Assembly (NCBI GenBank): GCA_023393475.1
Contig: JAEWLC010000079.1
Location: forward strand, 1 to 55,365
DNA length: 55,365 nt
Direction of reading: 5' to 3'
DNA from: Pseudomonadota bacterium
GTDB taxonomy: Bacteria > Pseudomonadota > Alphaproteobacteria > Rhizobiales > Devosiaceae
Made by a program: the position numbers and the translations under genes. Position 1 is the stretch's first letter; each line of letters begins with the position of its first letter. The notes under the pieces are model-generated. The model saw nothing but the letters and a program-made list of their open reading frames with translations. It searched no databases and had not been told where the DNA came from. Of the stretch, positions 15,737 to 23,885 are shown in pieces.

Positions 15737-16444
15737 ATGCCTGCCCAACCAGCCAAGCCGACGACCCGGAACGAGGGCAAGGTGGAGACCACCTACCAGC
15801 GCGTCACCAATCTGATCCGCAACGAGATCATAGCCGGCGCGCATCCGCTGGGCGGGCGGCTGACCATGACGGCGCTGGCGGAGCGCTATGGCGTCAGCGT
15901 GCAGCCGGTGCGCGAAGCACTGCAACAGCTCGAAGGCGAGGGGCTGGTGGAGATGATTCCCAATGCCGGCGCGCGCGTCCGGGCGCTCGACCGCAACCTC
16001 CTCACCCACGCCCATGAGATCGGCGAGGCCCTCGAGACTTACCTCACCCGCCAGTTCGCCGAGGAAGCTTCGCTCTCGGCCATCCGGCAGCTGGAAGCGC
16101 TGCAGGAAGAGCACGACGAGGCAACCGCGACGATGGACTGGGCCGCGATCGATGCGGCCAACCACGCCTTCCACCGCTTCATCAACACGCATGGCGGCAA
16201 CCTCGAGGCCGCCGGGCTGATCTCGCGCTACTACGGGCTGAGCGAGGGCCTGATGAACAGCGGAGGCGGGCGCGACATGAGCTTTGCGCAGCGCGTCCGG
16301 ACCGAGCACCATGCCCTGCTCGAGGCCTTCCGCCGGCGCGATGCCGAGGCCGCCGCACGCATCAACACGGCCCATGTCCGCGCCACGCTGGCTGTGGTGA
16401 TGAGAGCATTCGACGCGATGCCCCGGACAGAAGACGGTCGGTAA
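15737..16444 (+). CDS. GntR family regulator with FCD domain
   Basis: This 235-aa DNA-binding regulator has an N-terminal winged helix (about 20-90) with LTMTALAERYGVSVQPVREALQ cores, and a C-terminal helical FCD domain with His residues suited to metal and effector binding (for example in HAFHRF and EHHALLEAF). ATG 15737 is chosen because GAGGGG sits at 15726-15731; GTG 15731 overlaps that site. It is divergent from the sugar-acid operon and the ATCGTATACGAT palindrome lies 36 bp upstream. It probably represses that operon until a sugar-acid intermediate binds. Confidence 0.9.
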   Translation: MPAQPAKPTTRNEGKVETTYQRVTNLIRNEIIAGAHPLGGRLTMTALAERYGVSVQPVREALQQLEGEGLVEMIPNAGARVRALDRNLLTHAHEIGEALETYLTRQFAEEASLSAIRQLEALQEEHDEATATMDWAAIDAANHAFHRFINTHGGNLEAAGLISRYYGLSEGLMNSGGGRDMSFAQRVRTEHHALLEAFRRRDAEAAARINTAHVRATLAVVMRAFDAMPRTEDGR

Positions 16445-16531
16445 AACAAGGCTCTAGTACTCGCGCCTGCCCTCACCCCACGAAAGCGTGATCCGTTTTC
16501 GCTGGCGGATGTGGCGCGGGCGCACTCGACA

Positions 16532-16547
16532 AGTTCGTTAACGGACT
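16532..16547. promoter_or_regulatory. Imperfect palindrome upstream of the L,D-transpeptidase
   Basis: AGTTCGTTAACGGACT is a 16-bp palindrome with one mismatched pair, centred on CGTTAACG, about 41 bp before the TTG start. It could be an operator; nothing in the window identifies a regulator. Confidence 0.3.
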
Positions 16548-16588
16548 GTTGTTAGGCGCTTCGACGTTCAGCCACTCGCGAGACCATC

Positions 16589-17248
16589 TTGACCACCCGC
16601 CGCCTGTTCCTCGCCGGAGGTGCCGCACTGGCCCTCAGCGCCTGCTCCTCCACCGGCAAGACCCGCCTGGACAACAACCAGTTTGTCATCCAGGTCGACG
16701 AGCCTTGGGCGAGCCACTACTCGACCCGCGTCGACAACGGCTTCACCATCCCGGGCATCGACATCCGCAGGATCCCGCAGAAGTTCTGGCGCCAGGAGGT
16801 CGACTATTCCGGCAACGAGGCGCCGGGAACCATCGTCGTCAACACGACCGACCGGTTCCTCTACCTCGTGCAGTCGGGCGGACGTGCCATGCGCTACGGC
16901 GTCGGTGTCGGCCGCGAGGAAGGTCTCAACTTCCGTGGCACCGCGACCATCGCACGCAAGGCGGAGTGGCCACGCTGGACGCCGACCGCCAACATGATCA
17001 AGACCCAGCCCGAACGCTACGGCCCGGTGGCGGCGGGCATGGACGGCGGGCTCAAGAACCCGCTCGGGGCGCGCGCGCTCTATCTCTACCGCAACGGCAA
17101 GGACACGCATTTCCGCCTGCACGGCACGATCGAGCCCTATACGATCGGCCAGAGCGTTTCGTCGGGCTGCGTGCGACTCATCAACCAGGACATCATCGAT
17201 CTCTACAACCGCGTGCCCACCGGTACCCGGGTGATCGTGGTTTCTTGA
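16589..17248 (+). CDS. L,D-transpeptidase (YkuD domain), lipoprotein-like
   Basis: This 219-aa protein has an Arg-Arg signal sequence (TTRRLFLAGGAALALSAC) with a lipobox ending at Cys19, so it is probably exported and lipid-anchored. The YkuD catalytic motif is present near the C-terminus: HGT followed by SVSSGCVRL, with Cys as nucleophile. Such enzymes form 3-3 cross-links in peptidoglycan or attach proteins to it. The start is TTG 16589; no in-frame ATG precedes the signal sequence. The stop codon lies inside an FNR-type box that serves the downstream small gene. Confidence 0.88.
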   Translation: MTTRRLFLAGGAALALSACSSTGKTRLDNNQFVIQVDEPWASHYSTRVDNGFTIPGIDIRRIPQKFWRQEVDYSGNEAPGTIVVNTTDRFLYLVQSGGRAMRYGVGVGREEGLNFRGTATIARKAEWPRWTPTANMIKTQPERYGPVAAGMDGGLKNPLGARALYLYRNGKDTHFRLHGTIEPYTIGQSVSSGCVRLINQDIIDLYNRVPTGTRVIVVS

Positions 17249-17258
17249 TCCAGATCAA
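17245..17258. promoter_or_regulatory. FNR/FixK box before the 34-aa peptide
   Basis: TTGATCCAGATCAA matches the TTGAT-N4-ATCAA consensus exactly. It overlaps the stop codon of the L,D-transpeptidase and its centre is 61 bp upstream of the small ORF at 17313. The only gene it can activate in the plus direction is that ORF, because cydC is convergent. Confidence 0.75.
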
Positions 17259-17312
17259 CATCCTAGCGTCCCGGTGATGCTGTGGTCGCCTCGTCCAACG
17301 AGGAGACTGCCA

Positions 17313-17417
17313 ATGCCCACCGAAACCATCATCTTCGTGAGCGCCGTCATCGCCGCCTTCACCCTGCTCGCCATCACGCTCGCGTGGGCGCAGCGCAGCA
17401 CGGTGTCCGCGAAGTAA
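17313..17417 (+). CDS. 34-aa single-pass membrane peptide, candidate FNR-regulated
   Basis: ATG 17313 is preceded by GAGGAG with 7-base spacing. The peptide begins MPTETIIFVSAVIAAF and has one strong transmembrane helix (about residues 6-26) and a short basic tail. A perfect FNR/FixK box lies upstream, matching the one in the cyd divergent region. Small single-helix subunits (CydX, and CydH/CydY in enterobacteria) are known parts of cytochrome bd; this peptide has that size and shape but no recognisable sequence match. A role in low-oxygen respiration is inference. It ends 7 bp before the convergent cydC stop. Confidence 0.65.
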   Translation: MPTETIIFVSAVIAAFTLLAITLAWAQRSTVSAK

Positions 17418-17424
17418 GGGGGCG

Positions 17425-19092
17425 TCAGCCCCCTATCCTGGCTGCCTCGCTTAGGCGGCCCGCCTTCACGGCATAGACGCGGTCGAACGCCTTCGGCACC
17501 CCGGCATGGGTGATGACGATGGCGGTACGGCCGCGCAGCATTTCCGGCAGCTCGGCGAGGAACGCCGTCTCGGTCTCGTGGTCGAGGCCGCTGGTCGGCT
17601 CGTCGAGAACGATGATCCGCGCGTCCGACAGCAGGGTGCGGGCCAGCCCGATGCGGCGCGCCTGCCCGGCCGACAGGGTGCGCCCGGCCTCGCCGAGCTG
17701 CGTGTCGAGACCCTGCGGCAGTTCGCGCACCACGTGGGCGAGGCGAACGGCCTCGAGGGCCTGCCAGCACTCGGCATCGCTTGCCTCATGGCGCCCGACG
17801 AGCAGGTTGGCGCGGACGGTATCAAGAAAGACCGGCGCATCCTGCGTCATCATCGCCACGCGTCGGCGCAGATCCGCCGTCGCCACGTCGCGAATGTCGC
17901 GGCCGGCGATGCGCACCACGCCTGCGTCGGGATCGGCGAGGCGAACAAGCAGATGCGCGAGTGTCGACTTGCCGGCGCCACTCGGGCCGGTGATCGCAAC
18001 GCACTGGCCTTCGCCGACAGTCAGGTCGATCGGGCCGATGACCGGACGGTCGGGATCATAGCCGAAGCGGACAGTCTCGAAGCAAACATCGCCACCGGGT
18101 GGAAGCGGCACCGGCGACACGGGTTCGGACACCGCCGGAACGCCGGTCGCGATGGCGTGCAACCGATCAGCTGCGGCAGCCGCACCCGCGAGGCGAGTGG
18201 CGCTCCGCACCAGCATGGCCGAAGCCTCGAAGCTGCCGAGCACGGCCAGCAGCAGGCCGGCAAGCAGCGGTCCGTCGATCGCACCGCCATCGAGCGCAGC
18301 CAGCCCGACGGCCAGCACGCTGACCAGGGCGGCTCCGGCGAAGGCCTGAACCAGTCCCGCGGCCGCGGCCGCAATCAGCCCGAGCCGCCGGCGCGCCTTT
18401 GCCAGCCGCGCGGAGGGGTCAGCCATCCGGCCCCTCGCCTCGTCAGTCGCGCCGAGCAGCACGAAATCCTGATGCCCTTCGATGCCGTCCATGACCGCCT
18501 GGCGCAGGTCCGACGCCGACGCGACGATCTCGGCGCCCACCCGGCGCGACACCAGCACCAGTCCGGTCGGCACGAGCACCACCGCGGCAAAGAAGAACAG
18601 CGCGAACAGGAGGGCCGCGCCCGGCAGGAGGATAGCAAGGACGATGGTCACCACCGTGCCCGCGAGCACCGCCGTGCTGATCGGGCCAAGCGCCATCAGG
18701 AACAGCGTATCGAGTGCCTCAACGTCGGCGAGAAGGCGGCTGACGAGGTCACCCCGGCCAATGCGCCGGCCCAGCGGTACGAGCGGGAACAGCCGCGAGA
18801 ACAGCCAGACGCGCAGATCGGAAAGCAGCCTCAGCGTCGCGTCGTGGCCGGCGAGCTTTTCGCCATAGCGCGAGAGGATGCGGACGAAGGAAAATCCGCG
18901 CACGCCGGCCGAGGGGGCGAACAGGTTGAACGCAGCGCCGGCGGTACTGAGCGCGGCCGCCGTCAGGAACCAGCCGGACAGCCCGAGAAGCGCGATGCCG
19001 GCAAAGAGCGTGACCACCGACAGCCCGAGGGTGAGCGCGAAAGCGCCCTTCAGCCGCTCGAGCAAGGGAAGGAAGGTGAGAATGGCCTTCAT
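17425..19092 (-). CDS. cydC: Thiol exporter / cytochrome bd assembly ABC protein CydC
   Basis: This 555-aa half-transporter has an N-terminal six-helix domain and a C-terminal ATPase with Walker A GPSGAGKS (369-376), a degenerate signature LSAGQ and Walker B IIVLDEP. With CydD it forms an inner-membrane heterodimer that exports cysteine or glutathione to the periplasm and is needed to assemble cytochrome bd. Its start overlaps the cydD stop by four bases. The pair is divergent from cydABX across a region holding an FNR box. Length is typical. Confidence 0.93.
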   Translation of the reverse strand: MKAILTFLPLLERLKGAFALTLGLSVVTLFAGIALLGLSGWFLTAAALSTAGAAFNLFAPSAGVRGFSFVRILSRYGEKLAGHDATLRLLSDLRVWLFSRLFPLVPLGRRIGRGDLVSRLLADVEALDTLFLMALGPISTAVLAGTVVTIVLAILLPGAALLFALFFFAAVVLVPTGLVLVSRRVGAEIVASASDLRQAVMDGIEGHQDFVLLGATDEARGRMADPSARLAKARRRLGLIAAAAAGLVQAFAGAALVSVLAVGLAALDGGAIDGPLLAGLLLAVLGSFEASAMLVRSATRLAGAAAAADRLHAIATGVPAVSEPVSPVPLPPGGDVCFETVRFGYDPDRPVIGPIDLTVGEGQCVAITGPSGAGKSTLAHLLVRLADPDAGVVRIAGRDIRDVATADLRRRVAMMTQDAPVFLDTVRANLLVGRHEASDAECWQALEAVRLAHVVRELPQGLDTQLGEAGRTLSAGQARRIGLARTLLSDARIIVLDEPTSGLDHETETAFLAELPEMLRGRTAIVITHAGVPKAFDRVYAVKAGRLSEAARIGG

Positions 19093-20825
19093 GCGGCACC
19101 GGCCTTCCTGAGAAGCATGGGCTTGGGTGTCGGCAGCAGCCGGCCCTCGGCAATGCGGAATACCCGGTCCATGCGCGCGGCAACCGCGTGGGAGTGGGTC
19201 GCGATGAGCAGGGTTCGGCCGCTGCAGAATTCGAGGAGTTCATCGAGCACGGCCGACTCCGTCGCCGCGTCGAGATGGGCAGTCGGCTCGTCGAGCAGGA
19301 TGAGGCCGGGATCGCGCAGGTAGATCCGGGCCAGCGCCACGCGCTGGATCTCGCCGCCCGAAAGCCCGAGGCCATCGTCACCGACACGCGTCTGCAGCCC
19401 GTCGGGCAACTCGTCGGCGAAGTCGGTCACACGGGCGAGGTGCGCGGCGCGGCGCAAATCGGCGTGGCTGGCGCCGGACCGTCCGAGCCGGATGTTATCG
19501 GCAATGGTTGCCGCAAAGATGCGTGGCCGCTGGCCCAGCATGGCGACACTCCCCCGCAGGGCGGCCTCACCGAGCGCGTCGACCGATGCACCGCCCACCC
19601 TGATCGCTCCCTCGAAGGGCCGCAACAGCGCGACGGCTTCCAGCAGCGTCGACTTGCCGATGCCGCTGGCGCCGAGGATCGCGACACGCTCGCCGGGCGC
19701 GATCGACAGCTGCACGTCTGAGAGCACCGTCCTTCCGTCGGGCGTCGCCACCGACACTCCAGCAAGTTCCAGCCCGAGCGGCCCGGCCTGCTTTTCGTCA
19801 GCCACCGGGGCGGCCGGCGCCAGGGCTGGGTCGGGAAGCCGGCCAAGTTGCGCTTCGATCTCGGCCACAGCGGCCTTGGCGTTGGCTCGGTCGTGATAGT
19901 GCGCCGCGAGCAACCGCAGCGGGTTGTAGACCTCGGGCGCCATCAGCAGGCAGAACATGCCCGCCGCGAGGGTCAGTTCGGTGCCGCGTAGCGAGACGAG
20001 ATCGAGGAGGGTGAGCCCGATATAGAGCGCCACGCCGGCGACGCCGATCGCGGCAAAGAACTCGAGCACGGCGGAACTGAGGAATGCGATGCGCATGACG
20101 CGCATGGTGCGGATGCGCAGTTCGTCGGAGGCCTGCCGCACCCGCGCGGTCTCGCGCTCGGCCTCGCCGAAGAGGCTGAGGGTCGTCAAACCACGCAGGC
20201 GATCGGCGAAACGGCCGCCGAGCCGGTTCAGGGCGGTGGCCTGCTGACGGCTCGCCGCCTCCGCGCCCCAGCCGACCAGTGCCATAAACACCGGGATCAG
20301 AGGCGCGGTGCAGAGAAAGAGCAGCGCCACGACGCAATCGAGGGGAAAGATCACAGCCGCGAAGGCAAGGGGCAGGATCACTGCCTGCACCATGGCCGGC
20401 AGGTAGCGCACCACGTAGCCATCGATGGCCTCGACCTGCTCGATCAGGGTTGAGGCCAGTGCGCCGGAGCTTTTCGTCGACGTTGCGATGGATGATGCGC
20501 CGATGATGTCGGCAAACATATCGCGCCGCAGCCGCTGCTTGATCCGCTCGGACTGCGCGACCGCCGCCGCCTCGCCGGCCGTGCCGAGCCCGGCACGGGC
20601 AACGATGATGGCGAGAATCACCACGATCGCCCCCCACAACCCCTGCAGCGGTACACCACCGACGATCGCGTCGCCGAGCACATGCGCGAGGAGCCACGCC
20701 TGGCCGAGGAGCAGGGCTCCCGACAGCAGGGGCAGGCCGACCGACACCGCGAGGAGCCCCCGGTCGGCCGCCACCAGCCGGTTCAGCCAACGTCCGGGTG
20801 CGACATTATTGTTCTTGTCGATCAT
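19089..20825 (-). CDS. cydD: Thiol exporter / cytochrome bd assembly ABC protein CydD
   Basis: This 578-aa partner of CydC has about six N-terminal transmembrane helices and a C-terminal ATPase with Walker A GASGIGKS, signature LSGGE and Walker B LILLDEP. Both halves of the ATP sites are therefore supplied by the CydDC pair. ATG 20825 has TAAGG a few bases upstream. It is first in the cydDC operon, with the FNR box centre about 63 bp upstream of the start, so it is probably activated together with cydABX when oxygen is low. Confidence 0.93.
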   Translation of the reverse strand: MIDKNNNVAPGRWLNRLVAADRGLLAVSVGLPLLSGALLLGQAWLLAHVLGDAIVGGVPLQGLWGAIVVILAIIVARAGLGTAGEAAAVAQSERIKQRLRRDMFADIIGASSIATSTKSSGALASTLIEQVEAIDGYVVRYLPAMVQAVILPLAFAAVIFPLDCVVALLFLCTAPLIPVFMALVGWGAEAASRQQATALNRLGGRFADRLRGLTTLSLFGEAERETARVRQASDELRIRTMRVMRIAFLSSAVLEFFAAIGVAGVALYIGLTLLDLVSLRGTELTLAAGMFCLLMAPEVYNPLRLLAAHYHDRANAKAAVAEIEAQLGRLPDPALAPAAPVADEKQAGPLGLELAGVSVATPDGRTVLSDVQLSIAPGERVAILGASGIGKSTLLEAVALLRPFEGAIRVGGASVDALGEAALRGSVAMLGQRPRIFAATIADNIRLGRSGASHADLRRAAHLARVTDFADELPDGLQTRVGDDGLGLSGGEIQRVALARIYLRDPGLILLDEPTAHLDAATESAVLDELLEFCSGRTLLIATHSHAVAARMDRVFRIAEGRLLPTPKPMLLRKAGAA

Positions 20826-20881
20826 AGCCTTACCGGGTGGAGAACACGGTGCAGTTTGCGGTATAGTTATGGTGCTTCGCC

Positions 20882-20895
20882 TTGATCTCGATCAA
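20882..20895. promoter_or_regulatory. FNR/FixK box in the cydD-cydA divergent region
   Basis: TTGATCTCGATCAA is a perfect anaerobox. Its centre is 63 bp from the cydD start and 82 bp from the cydA start, compatible with activating both operons. Clear -10 elements are not obvious on either side. Confidence 0.8.
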
Positions 20896-20970
20896 GGTGC
20901 TGCGAGACGTGTGCGCGTACCTGCTGCAAGCATGCCGGTCACGGACCGGACAAGATGAAGGCGTCCACCC

Positions 20971-22557
20971 ATGGTCGATCCGCTCGTCGTTGACCTGTCG
21001 CGCATCCAGTTCGCCGCGACAGCGATGTATCACTTCCTGTTCGTGCCGCTGACGATCGGACTTTCCGTGATCATGGCGATCATGGAAAGCGTCTACGTCA
21101 TGACCGGACGCCAGGTTTGGCGCAAGGCGACCCTGTTCTGGGCCACCCTGTTCGGCATCAACTTCGCCATGGGCGTCGCTACCGGCATCGTCATGGAATT
21201 CCAGTTCGGCATGAACTGGAGCTACTACAGCCACTATGTCGGCGACGTCTTCGGCGCGCCGCTGGCCATCGAGGGCCTGATGGCCTTCTTCCTCGAGGCG
21301 ACGTTCGTCGGCCTCTTCTTCTTCGGCTGGGACCGGCTGCGCCCGGTGGCGCATCTCGCCGTTACCTGGCTCGTGGCGCTGGGCACAAATTTCTCGGCGC
21401 TCTGGATCCTCATCGCCAATGGCTGGATGCAGAATCCGGTCGGAGCCAGCTTCAATCCCGACACCATGCGCATGGAAGTCACCAACTTCCTGGAAGTGGT
21501 GTTCAACCCGGTGGCGCAGGCGAAGTTCGTTCACACCGTCTCGGCGGGCTACGTGTGCGGCGCGGTGTTCGTGCTCGGCATCAGCGCCCTGTTCCTCTTG
21601 CGCGGCAAGCATGTCGACCTCGCCAAGCGCTCGATCGTCGTGGCGGCCAGCTTCGGCCTCGCGTCGGCACTCTCGGTCGTCGTCCTCGGCGACGAGTCTG
21701 GCTATGTCGCGACCGAGCACCAGAAGATGAAGATCGCCGCTATGGAGGCGATGTACCATACCGAGCCGGCCCCGGCGGCATTGACCCTGTTCGCCATTCC
21801 CGGCCGCGATGGCCAGCCGGCGTTCGAAGTGCAGTTCCCCTGGATTCTTGGCATCATCACGACGCGCTCCTTCGACCGCGACCTGCCGGGCATCACCGAG
21901 CTGACCGAGCATGCGGCGCTCCGCATCGCCAACGGGCTCAAGGCCTACAACGCGCTGCAGGTGCTCAAGGCCGATCCGACCGACAGCGGCGCGCGCGCCA
22001 CCTTCGATGAGTCGAAGGCCGACCTCGGCTACGCGCTGCTGCTCAAGAAATACCGAGCGGACATCGAGAACGCGAGCGGGGAGGAGATCGTCCAGGCCTC
22101 GCTCGATACGGTGCCCGACGTTTGGCCGCTGTTCTGGAGCTTCCGCATCATGGTGGGCTGCGGCTTCTTCTTCATCGCCTTCTTCGCGCTGTGGTTCTTC
22201 AAGGCCTCGATCCACAAGTTCGAGGACCAGCGCTGGCTGCTCTGGCTGTCGGTATTCGCCCTGCCGCTGCCCTGGCTCGCCATCGAGCTCGGGTGGCTGA
22301 TCGCCGAATACGGGCGGCAACCCTGGGTGGTGGAGGGCGTGCTGCCGACCTTCTATGCGGCCTCGGGCCTCCAGATCTCGGACCTCGTGATCTCGCTGGT
22401 GTTCTTCGTCACGCTCTACACGGCGCTGATCGTCGTCGAGCTCTTCCTCATGGTCAAAGCCATCCGAAAGGGGCCGACGGGCACGTTCGGCTTCGATGAC
22501 GGCGGGACGCCGAACGAGCCCGCCGAGCATGTCGTCACCGCAATGCCCGGGAAGTAA
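20971..22557 (+). CDS. cydA: Cytochrome bd ubiquinol oxidase subunit I
   Basis: This 528-aa inner-membrane subunit carries all three hemes. Ligands by comparison with E. coli are H21 (AMYHFLF), H188 (VHTVSAG) and M394 (RIMVGCGFF). The quinol-binding Q loop contains TEHQKMKIAAMEAMYHTEPA, and GRQPWVVEG is conserved near the C-terminus. The enzyme oxidises quinol and reduces oxygen to water with high affinity. The gene starts the cydABX operon and is divergent from cydDC. The start ATG 20971 has GAAGG about 9 bases upstream. Confidence 0.96.
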   Translation: MVDPLVVDLSRIQFAATAMYHFLFVPLTIGLSVIMAIMESVYVMTGRQVWRKATLFWATLFGINFAMGVATGIVMEFQFGMNWSYYSHYVGDVFGAPLAIEGLMAFFLEATFVGLFFFGWDRLRPVAHLAVTWLVALGTNFSALWILIANGWMQNPVGASFNPDTMRMEVTNFLEVVFNPVAQAKFVHTVSAGYVCGAVFVLGISALFLLRGKHVDLAKRSIVVAASFGLASALSVVVLGDESGYVATEHQKMKIAAMEAMYHTEPAPAALTLFAIPGRDGQPAFEVQFPWILGIITTRSFDRDLPGITELTEHAALRIANGLKAYNALQVLKADPTDSGARATFDESKADLGYALLLKKYRADIENASGEEIVQASLDTVPDVWPLFWSFRIMVGCGFFFIAFFALWFFKASIHKFEDQRWLLWLSVFALPLPWLAIELGWLIAEYGRQPWVVEGVLPTFYAASGLQISDLVISLVFFVTLYTALIVVELFLMVKAIRKGPTGTFGFDDGGTPNEPAEHVVTAMPGK

Positions 22558-22567
22558 GGAGCCGAAA

Positions 22568-23716
22568 ATGAGTGTCGTTCCTCTCGACTACGAAGTGCTC
22601 CGGCTCATCTGGTGGCTGCTGCTCGGCATCCTGCTCATCGGCTTTGCCATCATGGGGGGCCGCGATCTCGGCATGGGCATGCTCTACCCGTTTGCGGCGC
22701 GGACCGATGATGAGCGGCGTGTGTTGCTCAACTTGGTCGGGCCGACCTGGGAGGGTAACCAGGTCTGGCTGATCCTCGGCGGCGGCGCGATCTTTGCTGC
22801 CTTCCCCCCGCTCTACGCGGTGAGCTTTTCCGGCTTCTATATCGCGATGATCGCTATCCTCCTGGCGCTGATCCTGAGGCCGGTGGGGTTCAAGTATCGC
22901 GGCAAGATCGCCGACCCGCGCTGGCGGGCGGTCTGGGACTGGGCGCTGTTCGTCGGCGGGTTCGTGCCCTCGCTGGTGTTCGGCGTCGCCGTCGGCAACC
23001 TCTTCCTCGGTGCGCCCTTCCGCTTCGACGAGACGCTGCGCGTCACCTACGAGGGCAACTTCTTCGGCCTCCTCACCCCGTTCGCCCTGCTCGCCGGGCT
23101 GGTCAGCGTCACCATGCTGGTAACGCAGGGCGCGACGGTGATTGCCGGACGCACCAGCGGTGATGTCGCGGAGCGTGCGCGGCGCTACGGCCGCTGGTCG
23201 GCTCTCACGACCATGGTGCTGTTTGCGCTCGGTGGCGTGATCGCGCTCTACGTCCTCAGCGGCTACCACATGACCAGCACGCCGGCGACGCTCGGGCCGT
23301 CGAACCCCCTGGGCAAGACGGTAGAGATCGTGCCGGGCGGCTGGCGCGCCAACTACGAGCTGATGCCGTGGATGATCGTGGCGCCCGCCATCGCCATCCT
23401 CGGCAGCCTCGTCGCGTGGTGGGGCCTCGGGGCGAGGCGTGGGCTCGTCGGCCTCCTCGGCTCGAGCACGGCGATCTTCGGGATCATCGCGACGGCCGGG
23501 CTGACGCTGTTCCCGTTCTTCATGCCGTCGTCAGTCGACCCGGTGTCGAGCCTCACCCTGTGGGACGCTTCGTCGAGCCAGCTGACGCTGTTCACGATGC
23601 TGCTGGCCACCGTGTTCTTCCTGCCCATCATCCTCGTCTACACCGCCTGGGTGTTCCGGGTGATGCGTGGCCCGGTGACCACCGAAAGCCTCGGCAAGAA
23701 CCCCAACGCCTACTAG
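22568..23716 (+). CDS. cydB: Cytochrome bd ubiquinol oxidase subunit II
   Basis: This 382-aa multi-pass membrane subunit starts MSVVPLDYEVLRLIWW at ATG 22568, with GGAG 6 bases upstream; longer in-frame readings run back into cydA. The conserved FAIMGGRDLGMGMLYPF and GPTWEGNQVWLILGGGA blocks identify CydB. It pairs with CydA in the inner membrane. It is followed 21 bp later by cydX. Confidence 0.96.
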   Translation: MSVVPLDYEVLRLIWWLLLGILLIGFAIMGGRDLGMGMLYPFAARTDDERRVLLNLVGPTWEGNQVWLILGGGAIFAAFPPLYAVSFSGFYIAMIAILLALILRPVGFKYRGKIADPRWRAVWDWALFVGGFVPSLVFGVAVGNLFLGAPFRFDETLRVTYEGNFFGLLTPFALLAGLVSVTMLVTQGATVIAGRTSGDVAERARRYGRWSALTTMVLFALGGVIALYVLSGYHMTSTPATLGPSNPLGKTVEIVPGGWRANYELMPWMIVAPAIAILGSLVAWWGLGARRGLVGLLGSSTAIFGIIATAGLTLFPFFMPSSVDPVSSLTLWDASSSQLTLFTMLLATVFFLPIILVYTAWVFRVMRGPVTTESLGKNPNAY

Positions 23717-23737
23717 CGGCCGAAAGGAGACACTCTC

Positions 23738-23872
23738 ATGTGGTACTTCTCGTGGATCCTCGGCATGGGGCTCGCCTGCGCCTTCGGCATCCTCAACGCC
23801 ATGTGGTTCGAGTTCCGCGAAGATGCGGAGCAGGCCAAATCGCACCCCGACAGCGACCGGCCTGCCACCTGA
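23738..23872 (+). CDS. cydX: Cytochrome bd small subunit CydX
   Basis: This 44-aa peptide starts MWYFSWILGMGLACAFGI, the typical CydX opening with one transmembrane helix and a following acidic tail. AAAGGAGA precedes ATG 23738. It stabilises the CydAB complex. It lies directly after cydB and ends 13 bp before the convergent amidohydrolase stop. Confidence 0.93.
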   Translation: MWYFSWILGMGLACAFGILNAMWFEFREDAEQAKSHPDSDRPAT

Positions 23873-23885
23873 TCGGCCCCCGCGC

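Noticed and set aside
17506..19323. Plus-strand open frame of 605 codons opposite cydC
   Set aside because: CydC on the minus strand has all ABC motifs; the opposite frame is a compositional shadow.
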